Assembly: GCF_030317145.1 (NCBI RefSeq)
Contig: NZ_JASZYE010000013.1
Coordinates: 1-64,000, forward strand
Direction: 5' to 3'
Source of the DNA: Variovorax flavidus
Lineage (GTDB): Bacteria; Pseudomonadota; Gammaproteobacteria; Burkholderiales; Burkholderiaceae_C
Length of the DNA stretch: 64,000 nt
The notes under the pieces are model-generated. The model saw nothing but the letters and a program-made list of their open reading frames with translations, did no database searches and had not been told where the DNA came from. Made by a program: the position numbers and the translations under genes. Shown here piece by piece: positions 40,769-50,064 of this stretch (positions within the stretch are counted from its first letter, which is position 1; every line of letters begins with the position of its first letter).

Positions 40769-40875
40769 TTGTAGCTTCTCTCCGCGTCCCACTCGAATCC
40801 GCAATGCGTCCCCATCGGCAGGCAATGTGAGGCAAGTTGTTCACGGCATCAGGACACGGTGTCCGTCCGGCCCGT

Positions 40876-42381
40876 TCACCAGAAGCCGAGAACCTTCCAC
40901 CAGGCGCTGCCCACCACCGCGAAGATCAGCAGATTCACCACGCACATCACGAAACCGACCCGCCACCAGGTTCCCATCGAGACGAAGCCGCTGCCGAAGA
41001 TGATCGGCGAGGTGCCCGTCGCGTAGTGCGTCAGCGTCATCATGATCGACGAGCCGGCTGCCATCATCAGCATGAAGGGCACGACGAACTCTGGCGGAAT
41101 CAGGCGGACTCCGACCGTCAGGAAGGCGAACATCATCGCGCTGATGTGCGCCGTCGTGCTGGCGAACAGGTAGTGCGAAAAGACGAAGACCAGCACCAGG
41201 ATCGCGGCGGTGCCGCCCCAGCCGACGCCGCTGGCCACGATGGCTTCACTCATGCCCACCGAGAACCACTTGATCACGCCTTGCTTGTTCAGTTGCTCGG
41301 CCAACATGATCAGTGCACCGAACCAGATCAGCGTGTCCCAGGCGCTCTTTTCTGACAGGACGTCGTCCCAGTCGATGGTGCCGGTGATGATCAGCACGAA
41401 CAGGCCGACGAAGGCGACCACTGTCGGATCGAGCTTGAGCGCCGGACCGAACAACAAGGCCGGCACGTCGGCCCACAGCAACAGCAGCAGCAAGAAGGTC
41501 CCCAGCATGACCTTTTCCTTCGGCGACACGGGGCCCATCCTCGCCATTTCGTCGTGCGCGTACCGCACCGCATTCGGCGTTGCCTTCAGTTGCGGAGGTG
41601 CCAACAGATAAATGACCAGCGGCATCGCCAGCATGCATAGCAGGCCAGGCAGCAACATGACCAGTGCCCAGGTCGTCCAGGTCAGGTGCAGGCTCTGGTT
41701 CGTCGCCTTGGCGATGTAGTCCACCACCAGCGGATTCGGAGCGGTGGCGGTCACGAACATCGCCGAGGTGATCGGGTTGGAGTGGTAGTTGACCAGCGCC
41801 AGATAGGTGCCGACCTTGCCCTCGGTGCCCTTGGCCGGGTCCGAGTCGAAGGTGATGGCGATCGACTTCATGATCGGATGCACGATGCCGCCACCACGCG
41901 CGGTGTTGCTCGGCGTGAACGGCGCCAACACCAGTTCGCAGATGGCCAGCCCGTAGCCGACGCCGATCGTGCGTTTCCCCATCAGGGAGATGAACATCAA
42001 GCCGATACGGGTGCCCAGGCCGGTCTTCTTCAGGCCGCGGGAGATCAGGATGGCCACCACGATCAACCAGATGAGCGGACTGTCGAACGCGGTCAGCGCA
42101 TCCTCGATCGCCCCCTTGGACGAGGTCGCCGTCACCTGCGAAAGCGAGAGGACCACGATGGCCATCAACGCCATCACGCCGATCGGCATGACCTTCAGGA
42201 TGATCGCGACGATGGTTGTCAGGAAGATGGCCACCAGGCCCCAGGCCTTGGGCTGGAGCCCCTCTGGCACGGGCCAGAGCAGCAGGGTGACCAGGACGAC
42301 CGTCGTGATCAGCGCTGGCCCCAGCCGGAACGGCACCACGCTGCTGAAGTAACGGAACGCCGCTTTCAGACTGGTGAGCAT
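40876..42381 (-). CDS. Second DASS/SLC13-family anion permease
   Basis: 501 residues from ATG 42381 (MLTSLKAAFRYFSSVVPFRLG), preceded by AAGGATCGCAGG; the upstream in-frame Met at 42456 lacks a ribosome site. Signatures are LAPFTPSNTARGGGIVHPIMKSI, LIWFGALIMLAEQLNKQGVIKWFS, SHYLFASTTAHISAMMFAFL and LTHYATGTSPIIFGSGFVSMGTWWRVG. Same family as the gene at 39323 but clearly diverged. Convergent with it, ~107 bases apart. It lies in the same direction as, and 175 bases after, an acyl-CoA ligase gene. Likely imports malate, succinate, citrate or tartrate-like anions. Confidence 0.92.
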   Translation of the reverse strand: MLTSLKAAFRYFSSVVPFRLGPALITTVVLVTLLLWPVPEGLQPKAWGLVAIFLTTIVAIILKVMPIGVMALMAIVVLSLSQVTATSSKGAIEDALTAFDSPLIWLIVVAILISRGLKKTGLGTRIGLMFISLMGKRTIGVGYGLAICELVLAPFTPSNTARGGGIVHPIMKSIAITFDSDPAKGTEGKVGTYLALVNYHSNPITSAMFVTATAPNPLVVDYIAKATNQSLHLTWTTWALVMLLPGLLCMLAMPLVIYLLAPPQLKATPNAVRYAHDEMARMGPVSPKEKVMLGTFLLLLLLWADVPALLFGPALKLDPTVVAFVGLFVLIITGTIDWDDVLSEKSAWDTLIWFGALIMLAEQLNKQGVIKWFSVGMSEAIVASGVGWGGTAAILVLVFVFSHYLFASTTAHISAMMFAFLTVGVRLIPPEFVVPFMLMMAAGSSIMMTLTHYATGTSPIIFGSGFVSMGTWWRVGFVMCVVNLLIFAVVGSAWWKVLGFW

Positions 42382-42556
42382 CCTGCGATCCTTTCGGGAT
42401 GATTTGGCCGCATTCGCCGGGTCGCCTGGACAATCATGGTGAATGGTGCACGCCACGCAATGTGGTTCGGATGCGGGGCCTTGTCAATGAGACGCCGGTT
42501 GTTGCGCGGGGCCGAACAGAAGACTGTCCTGGAGCCGGTCGAGCCGTTTACCCAGC

Positions 42557-44113
42557 TCACACAATCTGCCGCTCCCGGCCAGTCCAATAGGGTTTGCGCA
42601 GGTCCTTCTTCAGGACCTTCCCGGTCGGGTTTCTGGGCAGTGCGTCGACGACGTCGATGGACTTCGGGCATTTGAATGACGCCAGCCGCCCGCGGCAGTA
42701 GGCCAGAACCTGCTCGATGTCGATGGCGGTGCCAGATTTGGCGACGACCACCGCCTTGGGCACCTCGCCCCACTTCTCATCCGGTACGCCAATCACGGCG
42801 ACGTCGTCGATGGATGGATGCTCGGCCAGCACCCGTTCGATCTCGGCCGGATAGATGTTCTCGCCACCGCTGATGATCATGTCCTTGATGCGGTCGGTCA
42901 CGTAGAGATAGCCGTCGGCATCCATGTGGCCGCCGTCGCCGGATCGCAGCCAGCCATCCGCCGTGAAAGCCGCGGCGGTGGCTTCCGGCTTTCTCCAATA
43001 GCCGCCCATGCGTTGCTCGCTTCGCACCCAGATTTCCCCAGGGTCGCCGGTCGGGACTGGCTCGCCCGTGCCGGGCTCGCAGATCTTGATCTCGACGCCA
43101 TGGATCGGCTTTCCCGCCGACACCAGCCGGTGGGCCACTGACGGGTCGGTGTGGTCCGCCACCCCGAGCACACTGACCACGCCACATTCCTCCGTCATGC
43201 CATAGACCTGCTGCATCACGCCGGGGAAAAGCGCCAGGGAGGCACGCATCACGGGCAGCGGCATCGGCGAAGCCCCGTACGAAAGCGTCTTCAAAGCCGA
43301 ATAGTCGCGATCGGCTGCGCCGGGCACCTTGGTCACCATGGCCATGAGTGCAGGCACCAGGAAGGTATGGGTGATCTTCTCCGCTTCGAGCATCTCCAGC
43401 ACCGCAGCAGGATCCGGAAGTCGCAGCATGGAGATGCGGGACCCCTGGCTGATTGCCACCAGCGAGTAGCTGGTTCCGCCAACGTGGTACAGCGGCATCG
43501 CCACCTGAACCCTGGCGTCGGGACCCATGTCCTGGTCCACAGCGACATTGCGTGCGTGCGCGAGCATCCCTCGATGCGTCAGCATCGCGCCCTTGGGAAA
43601 GCCGGTCGTCCCTGAGGTGTACAGCTGTACGAAGCAGTCTTCGGGTTGAGCAGGACGAGCCTCGGCATCGGGCTCCTGGGCCGCAAGCCATGGCTCGTAT
43701 TCGTCCTCGGGGCCGCCGATGCGGATCACTCGCTCGACGGTCGGCAACTGGCTGCGGATCTGTTCGATGGCGTTCGCGAACTCGGGCCCGACGAAAAGAA
43801 GACGGGCCTGGGCGTCGTTGATGACATAGACCATCTCGGGCGGCGCGAGCCGGAAGTTGACCACGGCATTTGCCGTCCCGATGCGGGCACAGGCCAACGT
43901 CAGTTCAAGGCACGATGGATGGTTGAAGTCGAGCACTGCGATGCGATCACCGACGCGCAGTCCTTCCGCGCGCTGGGCCGCGGCATTCCGTCGAACGCGC
44001 GTGGCCAGTTCAGCCCAGGTCCACTTCGACCCGCCGAAGGTCATCGCCACCTGATCAGGTCGTTGCGCCTCCCAAGCGGCGAGGACTGCGGTGAAGTCGG
44101 TCAGCGTGGACAT
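42557..44113 (-). CDS. Acyl-CoA synthetase (AMP-dependent, FadD/FadD3-like)
   Basis: 518 residues, ANL superfamily. The AMP/P-loop motif is VQLYTSGTTGFPKGAMLTHRGML, with A5-like MQQVYGMTEECGVVS, GEIWVRSEQRMGGYW, the A7/A8 hinge DGWLRSGDGGHMDADGYLYVTDRIKDMIISGGENIYPAEIERVL, and the catalytic Lys in PRNPTGKVLKKDLRKPYW. It activates a carboxylate with ATP and CoA. The binding pocket cannot be read, so the chain or aromatic specificity is open. Same strand as the second DASS transporter downstream, possibly acting on an imported acid. Confidence 0.9.
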   Translation of the reverse strand: MSTLTDFTAVLAAWEAQRPDQVAMTFGGSKWTWAELATRVRRNAAAQRAEGLRVGDRIAVLDFNHPSCLELTLACARIGTANAVVNFRLAPPEMVYVINDAQARLLFVGPEFANAIEQIRSQLPTVERVIRIGGPEDEYEPWLAAQEPDAEARPAQPEDCFVQLYTSGTTGFPKGAMLTHRGMLAHARNVAVDQDMGPDARVQVAMPLYHVGGTSYSLVAISQGSRISMLRLPDPAAVLEMLEAEKITHTFLVPALMAMVTKVPGAADRDYSALKTLSYGASPMPLPVMRASLALFPGVMQQVYGMTEECGVVSVLGVADHTDPSVAHRLVSAGKPIHGVEIKICEPGTGEPVPTGDPGEIWVRSEQRMGGYWRKPEATAAAFTADGWLRSGDGGHMDADGYLYVTDRIKDMIISGGENIYPAEIERVLAEHPSIDDVAVIGVPDEKWGEVPKAVVVAKSGTAIDIEQVLAYCRGRLASFKCPKSIDVVDALPRNPTGKVLKKDLRKPYWTGRERQIV

Positions 44114-44376
44114 GGAACCTCCTCATGGTTCTTGCAAGTCTGCTGCGCGTCTTGCGTCCATGCAAGGGCGCAGAGTGGTTGCGGCCGGGCCCATTGTGCG
44201 AGTCTCCATTCGCCTGGCAATTGAGAACGCTTGCAAACTTTGCTGCGGCGCGCAAATCTGGCGGCGTTGACATGGCGCCCAGCCTTCCCTATACCGTCAC
44301 CTGAATGGCAATGACCGGGCGCACCTGTTGCGCCCTCCGTGCAGCGAAGAAGCATACGCACCCAGGAGGAATCACC

Positions 44377-45312
44377 ATGCCAAGGAAGGAGATCCTCAAA
44401 ACGACCCGCAGGCTGACCGAGCCTTTCATCGTCACCAAAGGCAAGGACTTCCGCCTGAAGGACTTTGACCCGACTGACACGCGCGGACTCATCGACAAGG
44501 GTGAGGCAGCGCAACTTCTCGAGCGCGGCGTCCAATGGCTCGCCGAAGAGCAGGACATGCTCTATGCGCAGGACCGCTGGTCGGTGCTGCTCGTCTTTCA
44601 GGCCATGGATGCGGCCGGCAAGGACAGCACGATCAAGCACGTGATGTCGGGCATCAATCCCCAGGGATGCCACGTGTCGTCGTTCAAGGTGCCTTCGAAG
44701 GAAGAACTCGAGCACGACTTCCTGTGGCGCTACATCAAGCGCCTGCCCGAACGCGGGTGCATCGGCATCTTCAACCGGTCGTACTACGAGGAGGTCCTGG
44801 TCGTGCGCGTGCACCAGGACATCCTCGCACGCCAGATGTTGCCGCCCGAACTGGTGAGCGAACGCATCTGGGACGAGCGCCTGACCGAGATCGCGAACTT
44901 CGAGAGTTACCTCACCCTCCAGGGGACGGTGGTGCTCAAGTTCTTCCTCTATGTATCGAAAGAGGAGCAGAAAAAGCGCTTTCTCGCGCGCCTCGATCGA
45001 CCGGACAAGCACTGGAAGTTCTCCGCCTCCGACGTCCACGAACGGCAATATTGGAACGACTACATGGCCGCATTCGAGGAGACGATCCGGGCGACCGCTT
45101 CGAAGCGGGCGCCCTGGTTCGTGGTGCCCGCCGACAACAAGTGGTTCACGCGGCTGGTAGTGGCTGCAGCGATCGTCGAGGCGGTAGAGAGGCTCGACCT
45201 GCACTATCCCAAGGTCGATGCGCAGAAGAAGGCGGGCCTGGCCGCCGCGCGCAACGCGCTGATGCAGGAGAAGGAGAAAGCAGCGCCGCGTGCGCGTACC
45301 AAGAAGGCATGA
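44377..45312 (+). CDS. ppk2: Polyphosphate kinase 2 family protein
   Basis: 311 residues from ATG 44377 (CCAGGAGG upstream). PPK2 hallmarks are the Walker A QAMDAAGKDSTIKHVM (76-90), CHVSSFKVPSKEELEHDFLWR, and Walker B/lid NRSYYEEVLVVRVH (133-146). Then DRPDKHWKFSASDVHERQYWNDYMAAFEETI and APWFVVPADNKWFTRLVVA. It transfers phosphate between polyphosphate and nucleotides; whether it prefers AMP, ADP or both needs assay. First of three rightward genes with a cation ATPase and a Na/Pi symporter. Lys/Arg-rich C-terminal tail. Confidence 0.93.
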   Translation: MPRKEILKTTRRLTEPFIVTKGKDFRLKDFDPTDTRGLIDKGEAAQLLERGVQWLAEEQDMLYAQDRWSVLLVFQAMDAAGKDSTIKHVMSGINPQGCHVSSFKVPSKEELEHDFLWRYIKRLPERGCIGIFNRSYYEEVLVVRVHQDILARQMLPPELVSERIWDERLTEIANFESYLTLQGTVVLKFFLYVSKEEQKKRFLARLDRPDKHWKFSASDVHERQYWNDYMAAFEETIRATASKRAPWFVVPADNKWFTRLVVAAAIVEAVERLDLHYPKVDAQKKAGLAAARNALMQEKEKAAPRARTKKA

Positions 45313-45384
45313 CGATTCAACCGCCGGCTGCTTTTGGCGGGCCACATTCAGCCGCAAGCCGTCCGACACGAAGGAGGCAGGAGC

Positions 45385-48138
45385 ATGAACAACAAGGCAA
45401 TAGCCGCGCCGGCCGCCGGCGATTCGGCACCCTGGCACGCACTCGCGGTCGATGACGTCACGAAACGCCTTGCGACCGATACCGTGCAAGGGCTGGCCGC
45501 GGGCGAAGCGACGGCCCGACTGCAGAAATACGGCCCCAACCGCCTCCCCGAGGGCAAGAAGCGCGGACCTGTCATGCGCTTCCTGTCGCAGTTGAACAAC
45601 GTCCTGGTCTACGTGCTGCTCGGCGCGGGCTTCGTCAAGCTGCTGTTGGGTTTGTGGATCGATGCCTCGATCATCTTCGCCGTCGTTCTGCTCAACGCAC
45701 TGCTCGGATTCATCCAGGAGGGCAAGGCGGAAAAGGCGCTCGACTCGATCCGCAACATGCTCTCGGCGGAAGCGCGCACGCTGCGCGGCGGAGAGCCCCG
45801 CCTGATCGCGGCCGAGGAACTCGTGCCCGGCGATGTGGTGCTGCTCGAATCGGGCGACAAGGTACCCGCGGACCTTCGGCTGGCCGATGCCAAGAATCTG
45901 CGCACCGAGGAAGCGGCACTCACCGGCGAATCGGTGCCGGCGGACAAGAACACCGCCCCGGTGGCCGAACTGTCGACGGTCGGCGACCGCGAGAGCATGG
46001 TGTTCTCGGGCACGATGGTCGTGTCGGGGCGGGCGACCGGCATCGTGGTGGCCACCGGCTCCGACACCGAACTCGGCCGCATCAACCAGCTGCTCGCCAG
46101 CGTCAGCGTGCTCGAAACGCCGCTCCTTCGTCAGATCAAGCAGTTCGGCTACAGCATCACCGCGGTCATCGGGGTCGTGAGCGTCCTCATCTTCGCCTAC
46201 GGCAAGTGGATCGGAGGCATGGACTTCGTGTCGCTCTTCCAGGCCGTCATCGCGATCGCGGTGTCGGCGATCCCGGAAGGGCTACCGGCGCTCATCACGA
46301 TCACGCTCGCGATCGGCGTGCAGCGCATGGCCCAGCGCAACGCGATCATCCGGCGCCTGCCTGCGGTGGAAACGCTGGGTTCGGTATCCCGCATCTGTTC
46401 GGACAAGACCGGCACGCTCACGCTGATGGAGATGATGGTGGTGTCGGCCGCCACCGCCGAATCCGAATACCAAGTCACAGGCAACGGCTACGCTCCTGAG
46501 GGCGAGGTGCGGCAGGAAGGAAAGCCCGCGGACACGACCGACCCCGTGCTCGCGCTGCTGGGCCGCGTATCGCTGCTGTGCAATGACGCAGTGGTGTTCC
46601 AGCAGGACGGCGTCTGGAAGGTCGAAGGCGATCCGACCGAAGGCGCGCTCTATCCCTTCGCGGGCAAGCTCGGGTTGGACCGCGAAGCCGAAACGAAGGC
46701 GTATCCGCGAATCGACGCCATCCCGTTCGAGTCGGAGCACAAGTTCATGGCGACGCTGCACGGGCACGCCGAGGGCGGCGAATTCCTGCTCGTCAAGGGC
46801 GCGCCGGAGGTCATCCTCGCGCATTGCGACCGCCAGCAGAACCGGGACGGGCAGGCGACGCCGCTCGACCGCGAGCACTTCGCCGTGGTGGCCGACAGGA
46901 TCGCGGCCCAGGGCGAGCGCGTGCTCGGGCTCGCATGGCTCGACAACCCGCGCCTCGACGCGGGCAGCCTCGGGCCGGCCGACCTGCCGAAGAACCTCGT
47001 CCTGCTCGGACTGGTCGGGCTGCTGGACCCGCCGCGCAAGGAGGCGATCGAAGCGGTGAAGGAATGCCATGGCGGCGGCATCCGCGTCACGATGATCACC
47101 GGCGACCACAAGATCACCGCGGCCGCAATCGCGAAGATGCTCGGCATCGGCGACGGCAAGATCGCCCTCACCGGCAGCGAGGTCGAGGAGATGAACCAGG
47201 CCGAACTGCAGGAGAAGGTGCGCCACGTTGATGTGTTCGCGCGTGCGAGCCCGGAGCACAAGTTGCGCTTGGTGAAGGCGATCCAGGCCAATGGCGAGAT
47301 CGTGGCGATGACCGGCGACGGCGTGAACGACGCGCCCTCGCTCAAGAAGGCCGACATCGGCGTCGCCATGGGCATCAAGGGCACCGACGTCACCAAGGAG
47401 GCGGCAGGAATGATCCTGGCCGACGATAACTTCGCCTCGATCGGCGCCGCGGTCAAGGAAGGACGCACGGTCTACAACAACATCGAGAAGGCGATCCTCT
47501 TCATGCTGCCCACCAATGTGGCGCAGGCGCTGGTGATCGCGGTGGCGATCTTCTTCGGCTTCACGATGCCGATCACCGCGCCGCAAGTGCTGTGGGTGAA
47601 CATGGTGACCTCGGTCGCGCTCGGGCTGGTGATCTCCTTCGAGCCGCATGAACTCGACGTCATGAGCCGGCCGCCGCGCGCGGTGAACCGGCCGATCCTG
47701 ACCGGCTTCGGCATCTGGCGCGCGGTGTTCGTCGGCCTGTCGCTGCTGGCGTTCACGCTCTGCGCCTTCTTCTGGATGAAGCGGTACGGCGCCTCCGACG
47801 CGCTCGCGCGCACCGTGGCGGTCAACGCGATCACGATCGGCCAGGCGTTCTACCTGCTCAACAGCCGCTACCTGATCGACAGCTCACTGTCGCCGAGTGC
47901 ACACCTGGGCAACAAGTACCTGCCGCTGGGCATCGGCGCGGTGGTGGTGCTGCAGGCCCTGTTCACCTATGCGCCGCCGCTGCAGCGCCTGTTCGACAAC
48001 GAGGCGATCCCGCTGGCGGTGTGGCCCTGGCTGATTCTGGGCGGGTTCGTGTTCTTCCTCGTGATGGAGTTGGAGAAGTTCGTCATCCGTTCCAGCGCAT
48101 CGCTGCGCAGTGCGGTCACAGCAACGGAGGCCGGGTGA
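45385..48138 (+). CDS. Type II P-type cation-transporting ATPase (Ca2+-ATPase-like)
   Basis: 917 residues from ATG 45385 (GAAGGAGGCAGGAG). Cytosolic N-terminus WHALAVDDVTKRLATDTVQGL, actuator loop EEAALTGESVPADKN (TGES), M4 ion motif AIAVSAIPEGLPALITITLAIG, phosphorylation site CSDKTGTLT (Asp340), nucleotide-site region LLVKGAPEVIL, hinge MITGDHK and GDGVNDAPSLKKADIGVAMGIKGTDV. Ten predicted helices. The PEGLP motif places it with SERCA/PMR1-like type II pumps rather than heavy-metal pumps. Transported ion (Ca2+, Mn2+ or a monovalent cation) not decided by sequence. The stop is 23 bases before the Na/Pi gene, suggesting an operon with ppk2. Confidence 0.92.
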   Translation: MNNKAIAAPAAGDSAPWHALAVDDVTKRLATDTVQGLAAGEATARLQKYGPNRLPEGKKRGPVMRFLSQLNNVLVYVLLGAGFVKLLLGLWIDASIIFAVVLLNALLGFIQEGKAEKALDSIRNMLSAEARTLRGGEPRLIAAEELVPGDVVLLESGDKVPADLRLADAKNLRTEEAALTGESVPADKNTAPVAELSTVGDRESMVFSGTMVVSGRATGIVVATGSDTELGRINQLLASVSVLETPLLRQIKQFGYSITAVIGVVSVLIFAYGKWIGGMDFVSLFQAVIAIAVSAIPEGLPALITITLAIGVQRMAQRNAIIRRLPAVETLGSVSRICSDKTGTLTLMEMMVVSAATAESEYQVTGNGYAPEGEVRQEGKPADTTDPVLALLGRVSLLCNDAVVFQQDGVWKVEGDPTEGALYPFAGKLGLDREAETKAYPRIDAIPFESEHKFMATLHGHAEGGEFLLVKGAPEVILAHCDRQQNRDGQATPLDREHFAVVADRIAAQGERVLGLAWLDNPRLDAGSLGPADLPKNLVLLGLVGLLDPPRKEAIEAVKECHGGGIRVTMITGDHKITAAAIAKMLGIGDGKIALTGSEVEEMNQAELQEKVRHVDVFARASPEHKLRLVKAIQANGEIVAMTGDGVNDAPSLKKADIGVAMGIKGTDVTKEAAGMILADDNFASIGAAVKEGRTVYNNIEKAILFMLPTNVAQALVIAVAIFFGFTMPITAPQVLWVNMVTSVALGLVISFEPHELDVMSRPPRAVNRPILTGFGIWRAVFVGLSLLAFTLCAFFWMKRYGASDALARTVAVNAITIGQAFYLLNSRYLIDSSLSPSAHLGNKYLPLGIGAVVVLQALFTYAPPLQRLFDNEAIPLAVWPWLILGGFVFFLVMELEKFVIRSSASLRSAVTATEAG

Positions 48139-48161
48139 TGACCGGCATGGAGGTCTAGCAC

Positions 48162-49748
48162 ATGGAGACAGCCGTCGCCCTGAAGGTCCTCGGCGGACTG
48201 GGCCTCTTTCTTCTGGGGATCCACCATCTCACCGAAGGCCTGAAGAGCTTCGCAGGCGACTCGCTTCGCCGGGCGCTCCAGACCGCGGTGTCCGGCCGCT
48301 TCAGCGCCGTCGTATCCGGCGCGTTGTTCACCGCGGCGATCCAGTCATCGACTGCGACGATCCTGACCGTCATCGGGTTCGTCAGCGCGGGTCTCATCAC
48401 CTTCACGCAGGCCATCGGGGTCACGATCGGGGCCACCTTCGGGACCACCTCCACGCCATGGCTGATCGCGGTCTTCGGCTTTCGCGTCCGGATCGCCGAC
48501 GGCGCCCTGCCGCTGCTGGGCGTAGGCGCGCTGCTGTGGCTGGTTGCCAGCGGCAGACTGCGATCGCTCGGGGCGATCCTCGCCGGCTTCGGGCTGCTTT
48601 TCACCGGGATCGACTTTCTCCAGAACGGCATGAAAGGCGTCACCTGGAATCTCGAATCGTTCGCGGGAACCGGCCTCGTCGCACGCTGGGTGCTCGCCGG
48701 GATCGGCATCGTCATGACGATTGTGATGCAGAGCTCGAGCGCCGCCGCGGCAACGACGCTGGTCGCACTCGACGCGGGCTCGCTCACCTTCGAGCAGGCG
48801 TGCGCGATGGTCGTCGGCCAGAGCATCGGCACGGCGGCGACGAGCGCCCTCGCCGCGCTCGGCGGCGGGCTGGCGGTGCGACGCACCGCGATCGCCCATG
48901 TCACCTTCAGCCTGGTCGTCGGCGTTCTGGGAGTCGTGTTTCTCGGGCCGCTGGTCCATGCGGCCGAGTGGCTCGGCGGGTGGCTTGGCGACCTCGATGG
49001 CGTGCTGGCGCTCGCGGCCTTCAGCAGCATCTTCAAGCTCGCGGGCGTTCTGGTGTTCTATCCATGGCTCGACCGCTTCGCGCAGTTCATCAGCCGGATC
49101 GCCGGCAGCGGCGAGGAGACTGCCGTGAGCCACCTCGAACCCGCCGTCGCGCGAACCGGCGGCACGATCGCGCTCGAAGCCGCGTGGCGCGCGATCCTCG
49201 AAGTCGCGCGCGGCGGGGTCGACACCGTCCGTGCCAGCCTGGCTGGCGAGCGGGTCGCCTATGACCCGCCGACCCAGGCGATCCGGCAGATCGAGCAGTT
49301 CCTCGAATCAGTGTCGCTCGACACCATCGACCCGAGCCTCGCGGAGTCCCGCCTGGTGCGCATCTGCCACGCGCTGGACGAGCTCTCGACGCTGCAACAG
49401 GAACTTGCGCGCGTTCCGGCGGCGGTCACCGACTGGCAGCCTCCGGCCGCATACGGGGCAGGCTCCCGGGCGCTGGCCACCTGGCTCGACGCGACGAAGA
49501 ATCCCGAAATCGCAGCCAGTGCGGCGGTCGCCTCATCTGTCGAGGAGGCCCGGGGACAAATGGGCCGTGAACGAAAAGTCGAGCGCGAGCGACTTCTCGG
49601 CGATGTCGCCCTGCGTCGCATCCCGGCGGCGACGGCTGCGGCAGCACTCGAATCTCTGCGGTGGTCCGACAGCGCGCTTCAGGGAGCGGGGCAGTTGATC
49701 GAGTCGCTCCATGCGGCCAGAGGTGAGTGGGAACGCGACGTCGCGTGA
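48162..49748 (+). CDS. Na/Pi cotransporter family protein with PhoU-like C-terminus
   Basis: 528 residues. N-terminal ~310 residues form the transporter: VLGGLGLFLLGIHHLTEGLKSFAGDSLRRAL, and two inverted QSS repeats (AAIQSSTATILTVIGFVSAGLI and VMQSSSAAAATTLVALDAGSLT) with GTTSTPWLI and GQSIGTAATSALAALGG. The C-terminal ~200 residues are helical and charged, PhoU-like, with regularly spaced hydrophobics. Moves phosphate with sodium; direction in vivo is uncertain. It follows ppk2 and the P-type ATPase, which fits phosphate supply or export for polyphosphate balance. Confidence 0.9.
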   Translation: METAVALKVLGGLGLFLLGIHHLTEGLKSFAGDSLRRALQTAVSGRFSAVVSGALFTAAIQSSTATILTVIGFVSAGLITFTQAIGVTIGATFGTTSTPWLIAVFGFRVRIADGALPLLGVGALLWLVASGRLRSLGAILAGFGLLFTGIDFLQNGMKGVTWNLESFAGTGLVARWVLAGIGIVMTIVMQSSSAAAATTLVALDAGSLTFEQACAMVVGQSIGTAATSALAALGGGLAVRRTAIAHVTFSLVVGVLGVVFLGPLVHAAEWLGGWLGDLDGVLALAAFSSIFKLAGVLVFYPWLDRFAQFISRIAGSGEETAVSHLEPAVARTGGTIALEAAWRAILEVARGGVDTVRASLAGERVAYDPPTQAIRQIEQFLESVSLDTIDPSLAESRLVRICHALDELSTLQQELARVPAAVTDWQPPAAYGAGSRALATWLDATKNPEIAASAAVASSVEEARGQMGRERKVERERLLGDVALRRIPAATAAAALESLRWSDSALQGAGQLIESLHAARGEWERDVA

Positions 49749-50064
49749 TGTCGAGCAGCTCACCCATCGCCTGCCCAGCTTGCGCAGTTGGTCCAACTTT
49801 CGGCCCGACCTCTTCCGGCATTTGAAGGTGATACGGCTGAAGGTCCGCAAGCGGTTGCTGTCCTTCCCACTTGCTCGACGAACTCACGCTATGAGGCCGA
49901 TTCCGACCGTCCAGGTGCGACGCCGAACTCAGCATCGTCGACCAGTTTCGCGGCGGTGCCGACATTGCCGTGCCGCGGCTTGGAAGCTGTCAAAACAGGA
50001 ACTCAAGGACGGTTGGCGATCGGTGATTGCCCATGTCGCATTGAAAGTTGGCGCCTTGCACCAA
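49749..50064. other. Intergenic region between convergent genes, no gene seen
   Basis: About 315 bases lie between the Na/Pi gene and the 3' end of the autotransporter gene. No T-rich hairpin, repeat or credible small gene was found on either strand. Confidence 0.45.

Noticed and set aside
45334..45384. Upstream start for the P-type ATPase
   Set aside because: The added residues are not conserved-looking, and GAAGGAGGCAGGAG positions the ribosome at ATG 45385.
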